A DNA stretch of 64,000 nucleotides, from assembly GCF_000003815.2 (NCBI RefSeq), contig NC_049982.1, positions 18,591,534 to 18,655,533 on the forward strand, read 5' to 3'. A program made the position numbers and the translations under genes. The notes beneath the pieces were generated by a model that ran no database searches, was not told the origin of the DNA, and saw only the letters and a program-made list of their open reading frames with translations. The DNA is from Branchiostoma floridae. Its lineage: Eukaryota; Chordata; Leptocardii; Amphioxiformes; Branchiostomatidae. Each line of letters starts with the position of its first letter. The first letter of the stretch is position 1. Positions 50,501 through 63,247 of the stretch are shown one piece after another.

Positions 50501-52056
50501 AAAACATGTTTTGCTGCAAGGGTATAATCATGTACCTTTGATGGCATGTACTGTAAGATAATAGGGAGGAAGCATAGCGGATTTGATAATCTTAAGAGGT
50601 ATATATATGTACATGTATCAGGCGTAGCTACTTCATCTCCATAACACCTGAGAACCTCCCAGTTTTCTGTGTTGTACCCAGGAAACATGATGTACCAGTA
50701 CGTAGTGCAGGTCGTCCCCACCACAGTACGCACCAGGCGGATCTCTGCCCAAACACACCAGTTTGCTGTCACTGAAAGGGTCAGACACTGAAACTTTATA
50801 CCATTTATAGCACACCAGCCCTGCAATATTATTGTTTAAAACTGTCTTAAAGTATCTTACACTTAATATATTTTATAGATAGTACATATTGACCTTTTCA
50901 TTGTTGTCTATAGATTATGACTATTGTGATATTCCTTTTTGTGTACAATGTATTTGTGTCATGTACAAAGACAATAAAGGACCAATGACAGCACATCTTC
51001 CACATTTGTAGGAAAGGGCTGTAGAAGCTGCTTATGGAAGGGTGACATCGGGAGCAGCAGGTACTTGTCAAATTTGTTGTTTAACTTGGAGTAAGACAAA
51101 CTCTTAACACCTTTCATACCCATTGTTGTAAGAGGTAAGATCAGAATTTCCAAAATCCATGCCATGGTCAAGGCATTTTGCTGTATGTCATAGGGAAGGG
51201 ATTTACATTCACTATTTCCCTGACTTTACAAAATAATCATAGTTCTTATCTCAGGTATCTACATAGCATTTGAGCTGTCCAGTATCCGTGTACACATCAC
51301 TGAGGAGGAGAAGTCCCTGGGCCATCTTGCAGTGCGCTTGTGTGGGATCATAGGGGGCGTCTATACAACCTCAGGTATCCAGACTGTCCTTATGGATGGC
51401 ACATAAAGCTGTTATTGCAATGTGCCCAGTGGTAAAGCTATGTATGTGCAAACATGTATGTAGTACCAGTGTTATGATGAAAAAAAATCAGGTTTCAGAC
51501 AAATAAGTTGGCTATTTCCTTGACATACTTAAGCTTTGAGTGTAGTATTTGATTATGCTCTGTCCTGATATACCAATAGTATTGTGACTAGGTTCATAAA
51601 CACATGTACGATGTATATACAAGTACAAACATGGGTCTATGCTAAATCATAATGTGTCAAGCATAATGCAAACATTTCTTTGTATTTCCTACAATAAACC
51701 CCAAACCTGTTGCTGATTTTATCACTTCACTTCCACACAGGTGTTCTGTACTCCCTGGTGACAACTTTGACAACTCAACTGTTTGGAAAAGATCCAACTG
51801 TTGAAGTGAGTATTCCAACATACTGCCCCTGTCCCCCCTTATAAAAAAGGCTGGCATAGACAATTAAAATGCTTGTGATTTTGCCTTGGGACAACTTGCT
51901 TACATGTTTCAAACATCTTTGTGTTGTACACATACCAATTTTTGTCTTGAACAGAAACCCTTGGACTGATATATTTAATGAGAGTATTTTACTCTACAGG
52001 AACTACAGGAGACCATCATCACAGAAGGATCAGTGCAGGAGCAAGAAGAAGCTTAA
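47553..52056 (+). CDS. Divergent ERGIC2 (Erv41)-like paralogue
   Basis: There are fourteen exons: 47553-47667, 48065-48173, 48547-48593, 48758-48857, 48951-49046, 49240-49312, 49526-49557, 49822-49886, 50158-50325, 50682-50779, 51012-51060, 51255-51374, 51741-51805 and 52000-52056, giving 397 residues. The start MRRRLLQVRRESVGLVKRVD and FPKLPDD match the ERGIC2 N terminus. A first membrane segment (CCAVIAVLVTSEV), the luminal KLNITVDITVAMPCE, RFHGQLEIDKV, YNFSHRIDLLSFG and NPLDGEEK, and a C-terminal membrane segment (LAVRLCGIIGGVYTTSG) follow in family order. ERGIC2 works with ERGIC3 as a cargo receptor cycling between ER and Golgi. This copy has lost most of the NHxxGSHGVxGIFxKYDL motif (it reads ERAVEAAYGRVTSGAAGIYI) and has changes around the conserved PHPRGHAHL (IQHSSGHNHYL). 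The start of exon 9 is my least certain junction. Confidence 0.82.
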
Positions 52057-52129
52057 ACAGGATGACTGCACTAATGCAGCACAATACAGTACAGAATACA
52101 GGAGGCAGACTGGTGAAGTACATCCAGTC

Positions 52130-52135
52130 AATAAA
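52130..52135 (+). promoter_or_regulatory. Polyadenylation signal AATAAA
   Basis: The hexamer lies 74 bases after the stop of the divergent ERGIC2 paralogue. Confidence 0.6.
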
Positions 52136-53102
52136 CATGACAGGTGGTTAAAGTAAACTGTCCAAACACCATAACAATGCACAAAGTAAAAGGAGCATTG
52201 CAGGTGGGAAGAGTTGTGATCTGTACTACCTACCCTACCTTTGGGAGCAGACTAAAGCAAACAAGGCTGGACTCCAGGCTATAGTGTACATCAACAAAAA
52301 TAAGATGCTTCTGAATAAGAACAAAGACACTTTTCATAAAGGAGCATTTATAATTCATTCAATGTAAGATATGTATACCAGTGGTGCCACCATTTTTCTT
52401 GACAAGAATATGCTACAACTTAAATCATTTCCTGTGAACTCATGTATGATACAATGTACCGGTACTGAATTTTTCTATGAAAAAAACTTCTTAAATCTAA
52501 AACTACATGTATAATGCTGCAACCTGGTCTCTTTGATAACGTCTAATTGTCACATATTCTCTGACACATGGTGCAGTTGAAATAAACAAACAATGACTAT
52601 TTTGTGAGTCAATGCTAGGGAAGAATGGTTGCTCCCATGGATGCATGTATGCATGTATGTACAGATAAGGACAAGTAACAGTTATAAATAATGTTTCTTG
52701 AAGACAGAATTTATGAATCAAATGACATTCATGCATTAAACTGATTCAAGCTAAAGTGACATTGCTGTTTTATGAAATGTATTGAAGGAAATTCTACTGT
52801 CTCCTTCTTAATTTAAGTATGATACAGCAGAGAGCACTGCTGTTGAGCATAGTTATACTGCTGATCATTCAATTGAGCCATACTTTGTTTAAAGACATGG
52901 AATTCAACAATTTGAATGGGATCTGCACATCTGCAGCACTGAACCATTTCTTCAAAAGTGAAATAGAAACTGGTGGGCATTCTCCCATGTGCAAGCATAT
53001 TAGTCACAAGAATGGTGAACTTGACTGCAATAAAAGAATAAAACATATCCAACCTGACTAGTAAGTAATCTTCCAGCATATTATCTACATGGTATGTGCT
53101 TG
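52136..53102. other. 3' flanks of two convergent ERGIC2 genes
   Basis: I see no exon. The region is AT-rich, and the plus frame at 52819-53061 has no family resemblance or splice support. It probably holds the 3' UTRs of both genes. Confidence 0.6.
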
Positions 53103-56100
53103 TCATCTGTCTGCACTTAGCAGGTTAACTGCTAGAGGGCTCTCCTGTTCTGGAAACTCCCTGTCCAACTGTTGTAGCGGGATGTCCTGGGATGGTAGTT
53201 GTGTGGGCGAAGGCTGGAAAAATGCATGCATGAAGATATATCATTGAAGCATTAGGTAATTAGGTTACTACCAGTATATGTTTATATGTGATATGTGTGA
53301 TAAACAGTGATACAAGAATGTGTGAAGGAAAGGTTCTGCTGCTACCAAACCGAAAAATTTCCAACTATACTAAGTGCTGTTTAGTGGAAACATGGGGCTA
53401 CCAATATACTATGGGAGACAATTCATTCCCTGATCTCAGGAGAAAGAAAACAAAACTATTGAACTGCTGCCTGTACTCACCATGTGGTTGGAGAACTGTT
53501 CTTCCCTTCCTCTAACCCTGGTCATCCACGTATCCACCAGGAATCCAACAAAGCCATGGAGCATGCCTGCAATAGGACAAGATGCTGTACATGTGTTGTG
53601 CTGAGGATCATGAGACAAGTGTGTACAAGCCAAACACAACGGGGTGTATGTAACAGGTCGGACTACTGTCCAGATTTCACTGGCCTACAGCATTATGGTG
53701 TAGTGCAGAAAATTTCTGTACACAGTAGTCACTGTTTATCTAATACAACCATGCTTGATATCAAATATCATTCTTCTTTCACCGTTTTAATAATGAAAAC
53801 ATTGCAGGATGATATATGCAACCATGTCTGACATTAAACAACAAGTGAAATACCACAGTCAGTAGCTGTGTTGTCACTATGTTACCCCATTACCTGATGT
53901 GGCAAAGATTCCTCCCACAATGCCACAGAGCCTGATGAGCAGCTGGCTGAAGGGTTGTCTCTCCTCTGTGACCTTCACCATGATGGAGGTCAGATCGTAC
54001 TTAAAGAAGATCCCTGCGACACCATGGCTGCCGGAGTCATGGTTGATCACCCTTTCCTGAGAACAGGACGGTGCAAGTGTTTGGTTGGTTAGTTGGTCCA
54101 CATGACCTGTAAATTTCCTTCAGGTGTAACACACCAGTTTTGTACAGTAAGTACAAGCTGCATAAGCTGGGACTGCAAGGTTTGATCCACTCACACCCGG
54201 ATGGCCCCTAATCTTATCAAGTGTTGTTGGTTTTTTAACATCCTCGAGGTATTGAGATATTTCAGGGTAACAATTTTTCACCCAAACAGAAAGAGAATCC
54301 TTTGTTGCACATATGACAGCAGAGTGATGAAAATATAACCCTGAACAATTATAAAACAGAAACTGAATAGAAATACCTTAGCACTGGTTTGAACCTACCC
54401 TCTCTGTGACAGCGAACTGGCCTGTGTCGGCCTGCGCCTGTCTGGTGTTCACTCGGGTGGGAACTATCTGGATGAAGTACTGGAACATCTGCATGGCTGG
54501 ATACACAAACAAAGGTATCTGTACATTAAGATGAGCTTTATATGTACCACCACTGCTAGTAACTCAAAGACATTTTAGGTAGGAAAAACATGATTGCATA
54601 TTTACTGACAAGATCTGAAACTGAATTACTCAGCCAGTTTGCCTGCCCTTCTGCATAACACACTAGCTTCACAGGCAAGTAGTAGTAGACATAAATTTTA
54701 CAAGTGTTTGTGTCTGGCTCTTAATGCCATAAGTATACATTTCTATAGGTATGATCAAAATGCTGTTTGATTTATAATAACGTTTCTGTGAACAAAACAT
54801 TGAAAGAAACAAACACGTAATACTACGAATTATCAGTTATTTCAGTCAGTATCAGTGGACTTCAGAGATACAATAATCAGACAATTTCTGGGAAACTTAG
54901 ACTTGAAGTTTACCATCAGAATGAAAGGGGTGACAGACTTACTGCTCTGGGTGACTTTTTCCTCCCCATCTAAAGGATTGATGATTCCACGAACAGGGTC
55001 TCCAAATGACAGGTGGTCAATACGATGGGAAAAGTTGTAGTCTAGAGTGGAAAAAAGTAATGGATACATTCAGTAAAAGTGGTCAAGCAAAATAATTATC
55101 TTTTCTGCTGAATCACTACACGATGTGCATAATCATCCATCATTTAACCTTAAGTGAAAAAATTAAAATGTGTTGGTTTCATAAGTCTGTATATTTTAGC
55201 CAGTAAATAAGAGGGAGACATTACTAAAGATTATAACTTTTATGTATAAAAATTAGAAACCCAAACAAAGAGGCAACATTGAGACTATAGGTGCAGTAAG
55301 TTGTGGAGGGAAAAACTGTCAACAATCAAGCATTACATAAGTTAGATAATTCATTTGTGCAGTGAGTAAAAGTGCACCACAGCAAGCATCACTGTAGCCA
55401 CGGCTGCATGCAGGAATGATTTGGTGCATGTAAGTTTGGAACAAGCAACAGAGAGATATCAAACTTTTAAAGCTGTTAATGTAAGATCACCTAATGTAAG
55501 TTCAATCTTGGTTCAACATGTTGTTTCATATCAAGTCAGACCAAAGACGCTACATAAGATATACAACGTCCTTGGTCAGACTAGCAAAGCTAACTATTGT
55601 GGAGTAAAGTAAGAAATACTATTGTCAAACTGATTCTTTCTCTATGACTAATTTATACGGCGAAACTACAATAAGGCTTCAACTAATGGATGAACTAGAT
55701 TGGGATGGGGTGTTGAACATCATTCTCTTTTTTATCTCTTTCTGGCAATTTTCTTCTCAATGTGCACGTACATTTTCCCAATTCATCACAATTTGATCAC
55801 CCTCAATGAAGTCCTTTCTGACCCTGCCTATCTTTTGGACTGATTAGCAGTGCAAAATATAAACTGACAGTGCAAAGTATAACATCTTCATGGTTGGAAT
55901 TGTAAAATCTTAGAATTTTCACATTTCACTTATTTCATGTAAATACTCCTAGTCTCAAAAGAAAGGAAAGATAGGACATATAATGTACACGTACAGCTGA
56001 AGCAATGTTTATAACAGAAATGAGACATCAGAATCCTTGCACATTACTGGAACTTACATTCTCTATGCTTTTCTAAAAAACAACTCACTAAAGAGACTTT

Positions 56101-59100
56101 TAGACCTGAATATTCTTAAGTGTTAATACTACACACTCCAAAGCTGAATGTTTGGAAATAACACTTGGATTACTTGAAACCGAAGTTACTCTGACTTTTT
56201 CACACAATTTGTTGATGGGTAGATACGCTTCTGTTTGGACAGTGATATAAAATATCTTCAAAATCTTTAAAATGACTGTTTCCATATAGGTTCCTTTAAA
56301 TAACACATAACAGCATATAGGGATACCAGTCATTGTATCTCCTTGAATTGAAATGACATACTTGCTGACTAAAAGGGCTGTGCCACAAGTAAGCATGAAG
56401 TGTTTTGCTGTTACTAGCCTTTTTGTTTCGTGTATGATCATTATAATAACATATATACTGTGACTGAGAGAACTTGCTATCATCCATGCATGAAACACTA
56501 TTAAAGTTGGAAACCAAAAGAAATGATAATCCTTTTAGGTATACACCCTAAAACCAGAAGAAGAAATCCAACACCCCCAATTAGAATGTCTCTGTGCTGA
56601 ACACCACAGAACCGCATGGCAATGGACTCTACCACTGTGTGCAGATAGGGGTGGACAGCTGACTTACGTTGCTCCTCTGATGTAATGACTACCAGCATAT
56701 TTCCAGACGGAGACTTGTAGACTACATGTAGTAACGTTTTGGAGGGTTGGTGGGTGGACCATGCATAGAGAGAAAAACACATTTGTCCTAGATTTATATC
56801 ATATTGTCTGCATAAACATCAAATCACACTCAATAGCTATAAGCCCTATACCAACTGGTGGTGCATATTTAGTAGTAACATACATGTACTAACTGTTAGT
56901 TTGTGCACTGAAAAAGTAAAAATACAGGGTGACTAAAATAATAACACGAGTGTCTTCAAACTGCCTTTCCAGAAAACTGTATCAAGTTCATTGCATGCTG
57001 ACATGCTGTTAAGCATTGGTGATAAATGTACTTTTGATACGAGTGTTGTGTATGGAGCATGCATCCTTCAATTACATAATTATATCATGGGACAATACAG
57101 TATAGTACAGGATAAAAGGAAATAATACAGTGACTGGTCTCAATAAAAGAAATGACAACATAGAGCATTTTTCTTAAGACTTAACGTGGTGTCAAATGCA
57201 AAAATGGGCAAAATATGAAAAGAAGAGAAGAAATTAGAATCCACTCATTTCTATTTCTCATAATCTTCAATGGTGTGCACTACATGAATATCAACAGTAC
57301 AGCTAATATTTCTTAGATGATAAGTCTCCATGCCATATACTGTCAGTCATGTTTCCCCATCATGCACTCATGGTATCCCACAATGCACATGTTACTGCTC
57401 TTTCCCATCATCCAATTTATTGGACAAATCCTGAATGAGAGCTCAGCTCAAAATCTTGCACCCACTCCTTTTAGGCAAGTGAAACAAAAGTACAGATTCT
57501 GTACTTCCCATTTTTGCCACTGGTAAAAACAACTAATAAGGGATATAACCTTAATGTTACATGTAAATTAGATCAGTTAAAGTCATCATGTACTGACCTT
57601 TAGTGTTGATGCCGGCAGACAGGTGAGCATGCCCCCGTGGATGAGGAATGGACCGACCCGCTGTGATGTGGAAGTTACCAGCCACCTGAACAGGAGGAGG
57701 GGGTAGAGCTGTTGAGGGGTGTAATATGTCTTTCTGAAGGAGGGTGGGGGTGCATATGTCCCACATAGAGGAGCACTGAATACTGGTAATGATCACTTTT
57801 TCTTGTATTTTCTATTGCTGATTATTATCATCTATCTATTACTGATGATTTAAGGTAAGGATGTAGTTTCCACTTACATGAATAGCATTAAGGAGTATTC
57901 TTATAGAAACAATTGCCTGTGAACTGAGAGATGGTAGAAAAAACAAAAATATTGAAGCTGACCTTGTTGACCTCTATTGTTCCATGGAACCTACAGGCAT
58001 TAGCAGTTGGTGCATTTCTTTGATGTCCTGAACTGAAACAACAGCAACAACGAGAACATTGCTGAATTACATAGCTTGTACATGTAGTTTTACCTTACAA
58101 GACAGAAAGGAAAATTGGAAATTTGTAATGGTAACACAAAATGGTAACTGTATCCTGTATGCTTACATTGTGAACACATAGTATTGATCTTGTCATTCAT
58201 TTTGTTATTATATTGGTGCAGTGTTTACTGTAGTGTACAATGATTGATATTATTGCTGTGGTATTGTTTTGTATTTCTAAAACATTTTTAAACAGGTCAA
58301 TACTCACCTAAGTTGTATGTGACCTGGTTGAACAAGTAAAGTTTAAGTTAAGTGTAACAATTTGGTTTAAGACATTTCTGCCCATATGTAAGTTGCTATC
58401 TCACCTGACAGGTGCAGCTGTAGGTTTACTGCTGAAACCTGTCTTAAACAGCAGGTGCTGAAGAGCCTTCTCTTTATCCAGACTGCTCTTCACTGTTTGC
58501 ACCATCCTGAAACAACACAGCAAGAAAAGTAAGCAAGCTGTACACCCCTAAACACACACAGTGGTTCAGGCTATCAGCATGTTTTCTGCAGTGATCAGGA
58601 AAAACTCATCCTTAACCTGGTTGACTAAAAAATGTTCTCACCTTTGCCATCGCTTCTGCTGTGGTGTCATGTCAAAAAACACCTGGATGGAAAGAGAATT
58701 CAAATCAGTAATTCTGAAATGTCCTTGCACGAACTGTGAATCCTACATTGTATTGAACGTATTCTGAAGCTGTTATACAAAATTAAGACACTCTATAGAA
58801 GCTAGTCAGCAATAAAAGAACATTGTAACATTATTGTACTCACACTGTCCTCCTTAATGGATCCCTGGGTACTGATACTGTTTCCTGTCAGGTCCAGAAC
58901 ATCAGCTCCTAAAGCTAAAACAGTCATTCTAAAATAAGTTTACAGCAACAGAATGATTCCTTAGAAATTATGCAGAATGTACATTTATTCACAACACATG
59001 GTCCAGCATCAATGTGCTGTGTTCTACACAGGTGCTGCATACTTACATTCACACTTCATGGCTACTGTGACGTCTAGGTTGATTTTCAGTTTGCTGCGGA

Positions 59101-60000
59101 GGTAAAACAACAACAACAACAAATTGTCATGTACTGTAGTTTATATATATATAGAAATTAATGATACGCTGGTGGTCTTTTCTACATAAACGTTTCCTTG
59201 TCATGCTCTGATCATGATTGACACTCTTATCCTGATTAACATTTTCAAAAATCTGTTCAACACACAAGGTAGAAAGAAGGAAGTCAATAACGAAGCTGTT
59301 CAAAAAATTTAATTATTCTTCAAGACTTTTAATGACACCCCAAAGCTGTTGTCAGGCAGATTGTTGGGAGGATCCAGTGGTGGATTATGGTATAGTGCCG
59401 TTCCTGACCTTTCCAACTCTGTGTCCACGTTGTACTCATACTTCATGCTAGTCTCGCTGTAGTAGATCAGTTCAGACAGCACCAGGATCCCGATCAACAC
59501 AAAACTCAGGATGGACACTGGGTGAGGAATTCATATACAAAACCATAAATGAAACTAATTTGATGTACATTCATTAGTCATAATTGAGTGCATAAACTAA
59601 AATCACTTCAAAACTTTTTAATGGCCTTATGTCTTTCCAATGATGAAGAAGATAAGTAAAGATGATTAAATACTATAAAATAGGTCAAATAGCAAGGTTT
59701 CATGTTGCCCTCATCTAACCCCCATCCCCGGCACAGAGCTCCATGCAGAAAATCATTCAATACAAATTTGGTTCAAGGGAGGTAACAGTAACTGTAGACA
59801 AAAAGGAACACTAACGTTACATATTTGTTTTACACGACTGGTTGTACAACCTCCCAGTCCCCTTTCCTGCCCCCCTCCCCCTCCCCTCACTGACCTGTAG
59901 CACCACTGGTACTGGTCTGCACGTAGCTCTCCGGAACCTTGGGGAAGGCGTCCATCTCCTTCACAACCTTCAGCGTCTGTTTCCTGTTCAGTCGCCTCAT
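53103..60000 (-). CDS. ERGIC2: ERGIC2, ER-Golgi intermediate compartment protein 2
   Basis: In transcription order the exons are 60000-59895, 59517-59409, 59093-59047, 58914-58844, 58682-58642, 58506-58405, 58032-57963, 57685-57598, 55041-54943, 54496-54399, 54056-53894, 53566-53481 and 53213-53103, giving 396 residues (vertebrate ERGIC2 is about 377). The start is MRRLNRKQTLKVVKEMDAFP. The first membrane helix is SILSFVLIGILVLSEL. Luminal landmarks are NLDVTVAMKCE, GADVLDLTGN, ACRFHGTIEVNKVAGNFHI, IPHPRGHAHLS, YNFSHRIDHLSFG, NPLDGEEK, QFAVTER and SHGVAGIFFKYDL. A second helix, LIRLCGIVGGIFATSG, precedes a short cytosolic tail. The protein pairs with ERGIC3 to move cargo between ER and Golgi. 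It is the conventional member of a convergent pair with the gene at 47553-52056. A 2.5-kb intron (55042-57597) contains one unexplained minus-strand frame (56501-56782). Confidence 0.93.
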
Positions 60001-61530
60001 TTTGGAGCTGTGAGTTCAGTAGGTAGTCTTTGTAAACAGGGGATCCTGGCAGCTGTTGTGTGTGCATATGTGGCAACGTGGCTCACAACGAAGACTACAC
60101 TGCACTGTACACACCAGCTGGTGGAGGTGCGATCACTTCCGGGTACAAAAATCTGATATTTCTCACCCTCAGAGACTAAAATCTGTCTTACAGTGCATCG
60201 CCATTGCAAGGGTGCAGTACGACAACTTCAGGTGTTGAGAGCTCTCCCTGAAGTACCTGCTTCTTTTGTCAAAAACTATTTGGCCTCTGACTCTTCACGC
60301 TTGATGGCACCCCCATGATTACAGTGTTTGCCCCGTTGCATTGTGGTACTTTTGCTGCAATGCTAGAGTAAGTCGCTAGAGCGCACTGTTGTATCATCAA
60401 ATCTTGATGCACTTCCTTGTTCGACCTCCTTGCTAATAGCAATATAACGTTAACCTCCTTGCTAATAGTAATCAAACGAAGCTGGCGGTCAAGCCATATG
60501 TTGCAAGAAAACTTACTCACCCAAATTAAAAACAACAACAACATCAGCAACAACAGACATTCCGTTCCTGGTTGCATGCATTTTCAATGTTTATTACCTT
60601 CGCCGAGAAGGTTATGTTTTGCAAGGGTAGCGTGTGTATGTTTGTAGAAGACCAGCATAACTCAAGAACGCCTGGATGGATTGTATTGATATTCGATATG
60701 TGGGTAGGTCTTGACGAGACATGGAAACGATTAGATTTTGGGCCCCCTAGCCGCCTGTTATGGTACTGCAGAGCACCCTCTCCAGTACAGTAACATCTCC
60801 ATCGAATCTCAAACTGCCAAGATGAGAAACTGGCGAGATGCCGTCGACCTGAGCCAGGGTGGAAATGACTTTGTGTGAGTCGTACACATATCATGTTTTG
60901 CGGGAAACAAGAAGTTGGAAAAAAAAACCCACAATGAATTCTGAGTTGACATTTTATTTCACTCAAAATCGGGATTCATATGGAGATAATTTTCGTAGGT
61001 GCATTCAAAGAAATCAGAATAACGTGAAAGCACTCAATAAAAATAATCAAGCCCGAACACATTATTAGTATGAACTTTGTCTTTGATGTTGTCCTTGATT
61101 TGGTTTTAACCAACTAAAGCAAGAGAATATTCTTTTTTCATAAACTCCCTTTTTTGATGATTAGAATACGCGTAACAAAACAAGCACAAAACATTATTTG
61201 TTCGTTGCAACATTTGGTTACTTGATAGAGATGATTTATGTAAAGTAAATTGCACATTAGATATCCTTGGAAGGCCATACGAATTAACATTTGTTACTGA
61301 GATTTCAAACCCTGCTCAATCGAATATATCTCCTTTATGACCCTGTAGATATTTCTTTTCTTCTTAAAATTGATATGCTGCTCCATAGTCAACAGCTTTT
61401 CGCTACTAATTTAACCTTTACGTCCTACTCCTATATGCTATAACTATTCGCTACAACATTAACATTTTACGTTCTATCAACCATCGTTTTCTACCTATAA
61501 TGAAAGAAAAGCCATTTTCAGAATTGGAAA
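60001..61530. other. Intergenic region between ERGIC2 and the SMYD4-like gene
   Basis: It contains the ERGIC2 promoter flank (no clear TATA box), a duplicated phrase CCTCCTTGCTAATAG (60425 and 60455) and one dispersed repeat copy. No exon is seen. Confidence 0.6.
60593..60785 (+). repeat. Dispersed hairpin-ended repeat, best preserved copy
   Basis: It begins TTACCTTCGCCGAGAAGGTT, an almost perfect hairpin, runs through AGAAGACCAGCATAACTCAA and ends near CCGCCTGTTATGGTACTGCA. It shares its full length with the inverted copy at 4100-4275. Confidence 0.8.
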
Positions 61531-62831
61531 TTATGATGTTGTTCTCTCGTAGCAGTTTCCGACTATTCCATAACATTGCTTGATGGCTTCTTGACAGCTG
61601 TCGTAATACCCATAAGGCCTTGCCACGATCTTCTCCATCCGCTCCAGACATCGCTCCAGAGCCGGAAGTGAGGACTCCACCTCTCCCGTCACAACCTGGC
61701 CCACCTGGAAGAAGATACCAAAGAGCAGACTGATCATGAGTGATCATGAGTAACTTACATGTGAAGGTTAATTCATTGTCTAAGACAATGTAAAGGTGAT
61801 GCAAAATACATGTCAATAATAATTTCCAACCTTAGCTCTGGTATAGAGATTTTGATATCATACCAGCCTTAAATCCGTTATCTTGAGAGAAGAAAACAGG
61901 AGACCGCTTGCCTACCTTGGTAAAGACTTCATCAACGATGCTGTCAAGCTGCGTCCTTAGTGCCTGCAGTTCTTGCTCTTCTCCACAGACCGAGCACTTC
62001 ATTTTGTTGATGACTTTGTCTTCAGATCCCGGCAGCATAGAGAAGCAGTGTCTACACCTGTGATACAGGAAATGGCAATGATTAGTGTATAGAGGAAATA
62101 GAATATGCGTCCTGTCGATTGTCGTAGCCGTTTCTATTCTAATTGTACAACGTATGCAGAGTCATTTATTCAGCCTTATGCAAGGCTTAATCACAGTGAA
62201 ATGAAACAAAAGGGCACAGTTGCAAAGTTATTTGGATCTATTATCTATGGCTTACCAAAATCTGCCTATGGCGTTTTCTTTTATGGGGTTTGTTGCAAAT
62301 CAACAGGGATGTAAAGAATATAAACATACTTGAGTTTTGGCAGTTTGTTCCGCGTCTGTAGATCCTGCACCATGTCGTAAAACAGCGGCCAGTTCTCCGC
62401 ACACGGCTGGCAACTGTGGAACATGGACAGATTTTAGTGTAGTGGGTTGAGGCTGGGACATGCATAATAGATACTGTAACGCATAGCTATATATATATAT
62501 ATATATAGCTGATTGGAGATACTGTGCAATCATCATCATGATCGACCTTGATACATAACACGACACAATGACATTGATCTGAAATGTTATTCAGTACAAC
62601 TGACATTACGAACTTCACGAACTGTAGGCTAGTTCTTCAATCTTCGAAAAAAAGTCACAATCACGTATCTCATCAGCGATGATTTGTGATGAAAACTGAA
62701 AAGATAAAACGGTGTTGGAAGCCTTGTTAGAGTAGCACTAACCTGCATTTGAAGAAATACTGCCCTGCCAGCTTGTACTGCCTCTCCATGCGGGACTGAG
62801 TGGTGTACAGCACGCTGTAGTTCAGGGTGAT
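61531..62831 (-). CDS. SMYD4-like SET/MYND protein, C-terminal part (5' end outside window)
   Basis: In transcription order the exons are 62831-62743, 62413-62330, 62057-61916 and 61704-61531, coding the last 162 residues. The first visible exon (ITLNYSVLYTTQSRMERQYK, then LAGQYFFKC) is the end of a SET domain. It is followed by the post-SET cysteine cluster KCSCQPCAENW, which binds zinc and closes the active site in SMYD proteins, and by a second Cys group (CRHCF ... CSVCGEE). The remainder is helical, as in the C-terminal TPR-like region. The NW after the cluster and the overall spacing recall SMYD4 rather than SMYD1-3, but the catalytic SET core and MYND finger are not in view, so activity cannot be judged. 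No further exon is recognisable between 62832 and the window end, where an LTR element lies. Confidence 0.75.
62482..62510. repeat. AT microsatellite
   Basis: Short uninterrupted TA tract in an intron of the SMYD4-like gene. Confidence 0.9.
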
Positions 62832-63006
62832 CTACAGAAAAAAAACTACTATTACTATCCGGTAGCATCTATGAGCATCTACAGGGGTGCTTAGCATTTA
62901 TAACTTCAGGAGTCGCTATGTGTTTACATTCAAAATTATTTACATAATCTTGATACACGATGCAATTGAGAGTCTTTCTCGAAATAAAATTTTCCTTTTA
63001 AACCTA

Positions 63007-63247
63007 TGTCACGAGGTGATATCGTGATCACTCTGTGATCACCCCTGGTGTGGGGAGTGTCACCCGAGTAATTGGGAGCAGATGTACAGGGGTTTGAGAA
63101 GGGACACGTATGAGGGTAGGGGATTCCAGCTAGAGACGCCGACAGGGTAGGACGTGCCCAGATTGTCCTGAATAAAGGTTATCATCTCCGCAACATCATG
63201 CCTCTGTCCTGATCGTTGACTTGACTCACTACCAGGCCACCGTGACA
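63007..63247 (+). mobile_element. LTR of a Ty3/Gypsy-like retrotransposon
   Basis: The 241-bp block starts TGTCACG and ends CGTGACA (TG...CA with a 7-bp inverted end). It contains an AATAAA at 63171-63176 in the place expected for the R region. Two bases after its end, TGGTAGTACGGCTGGG resembles a tRNA primer-binding site. This arrangement marks it as a left (5') LTR of an element on the plus strand. Confidence 0.7.
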
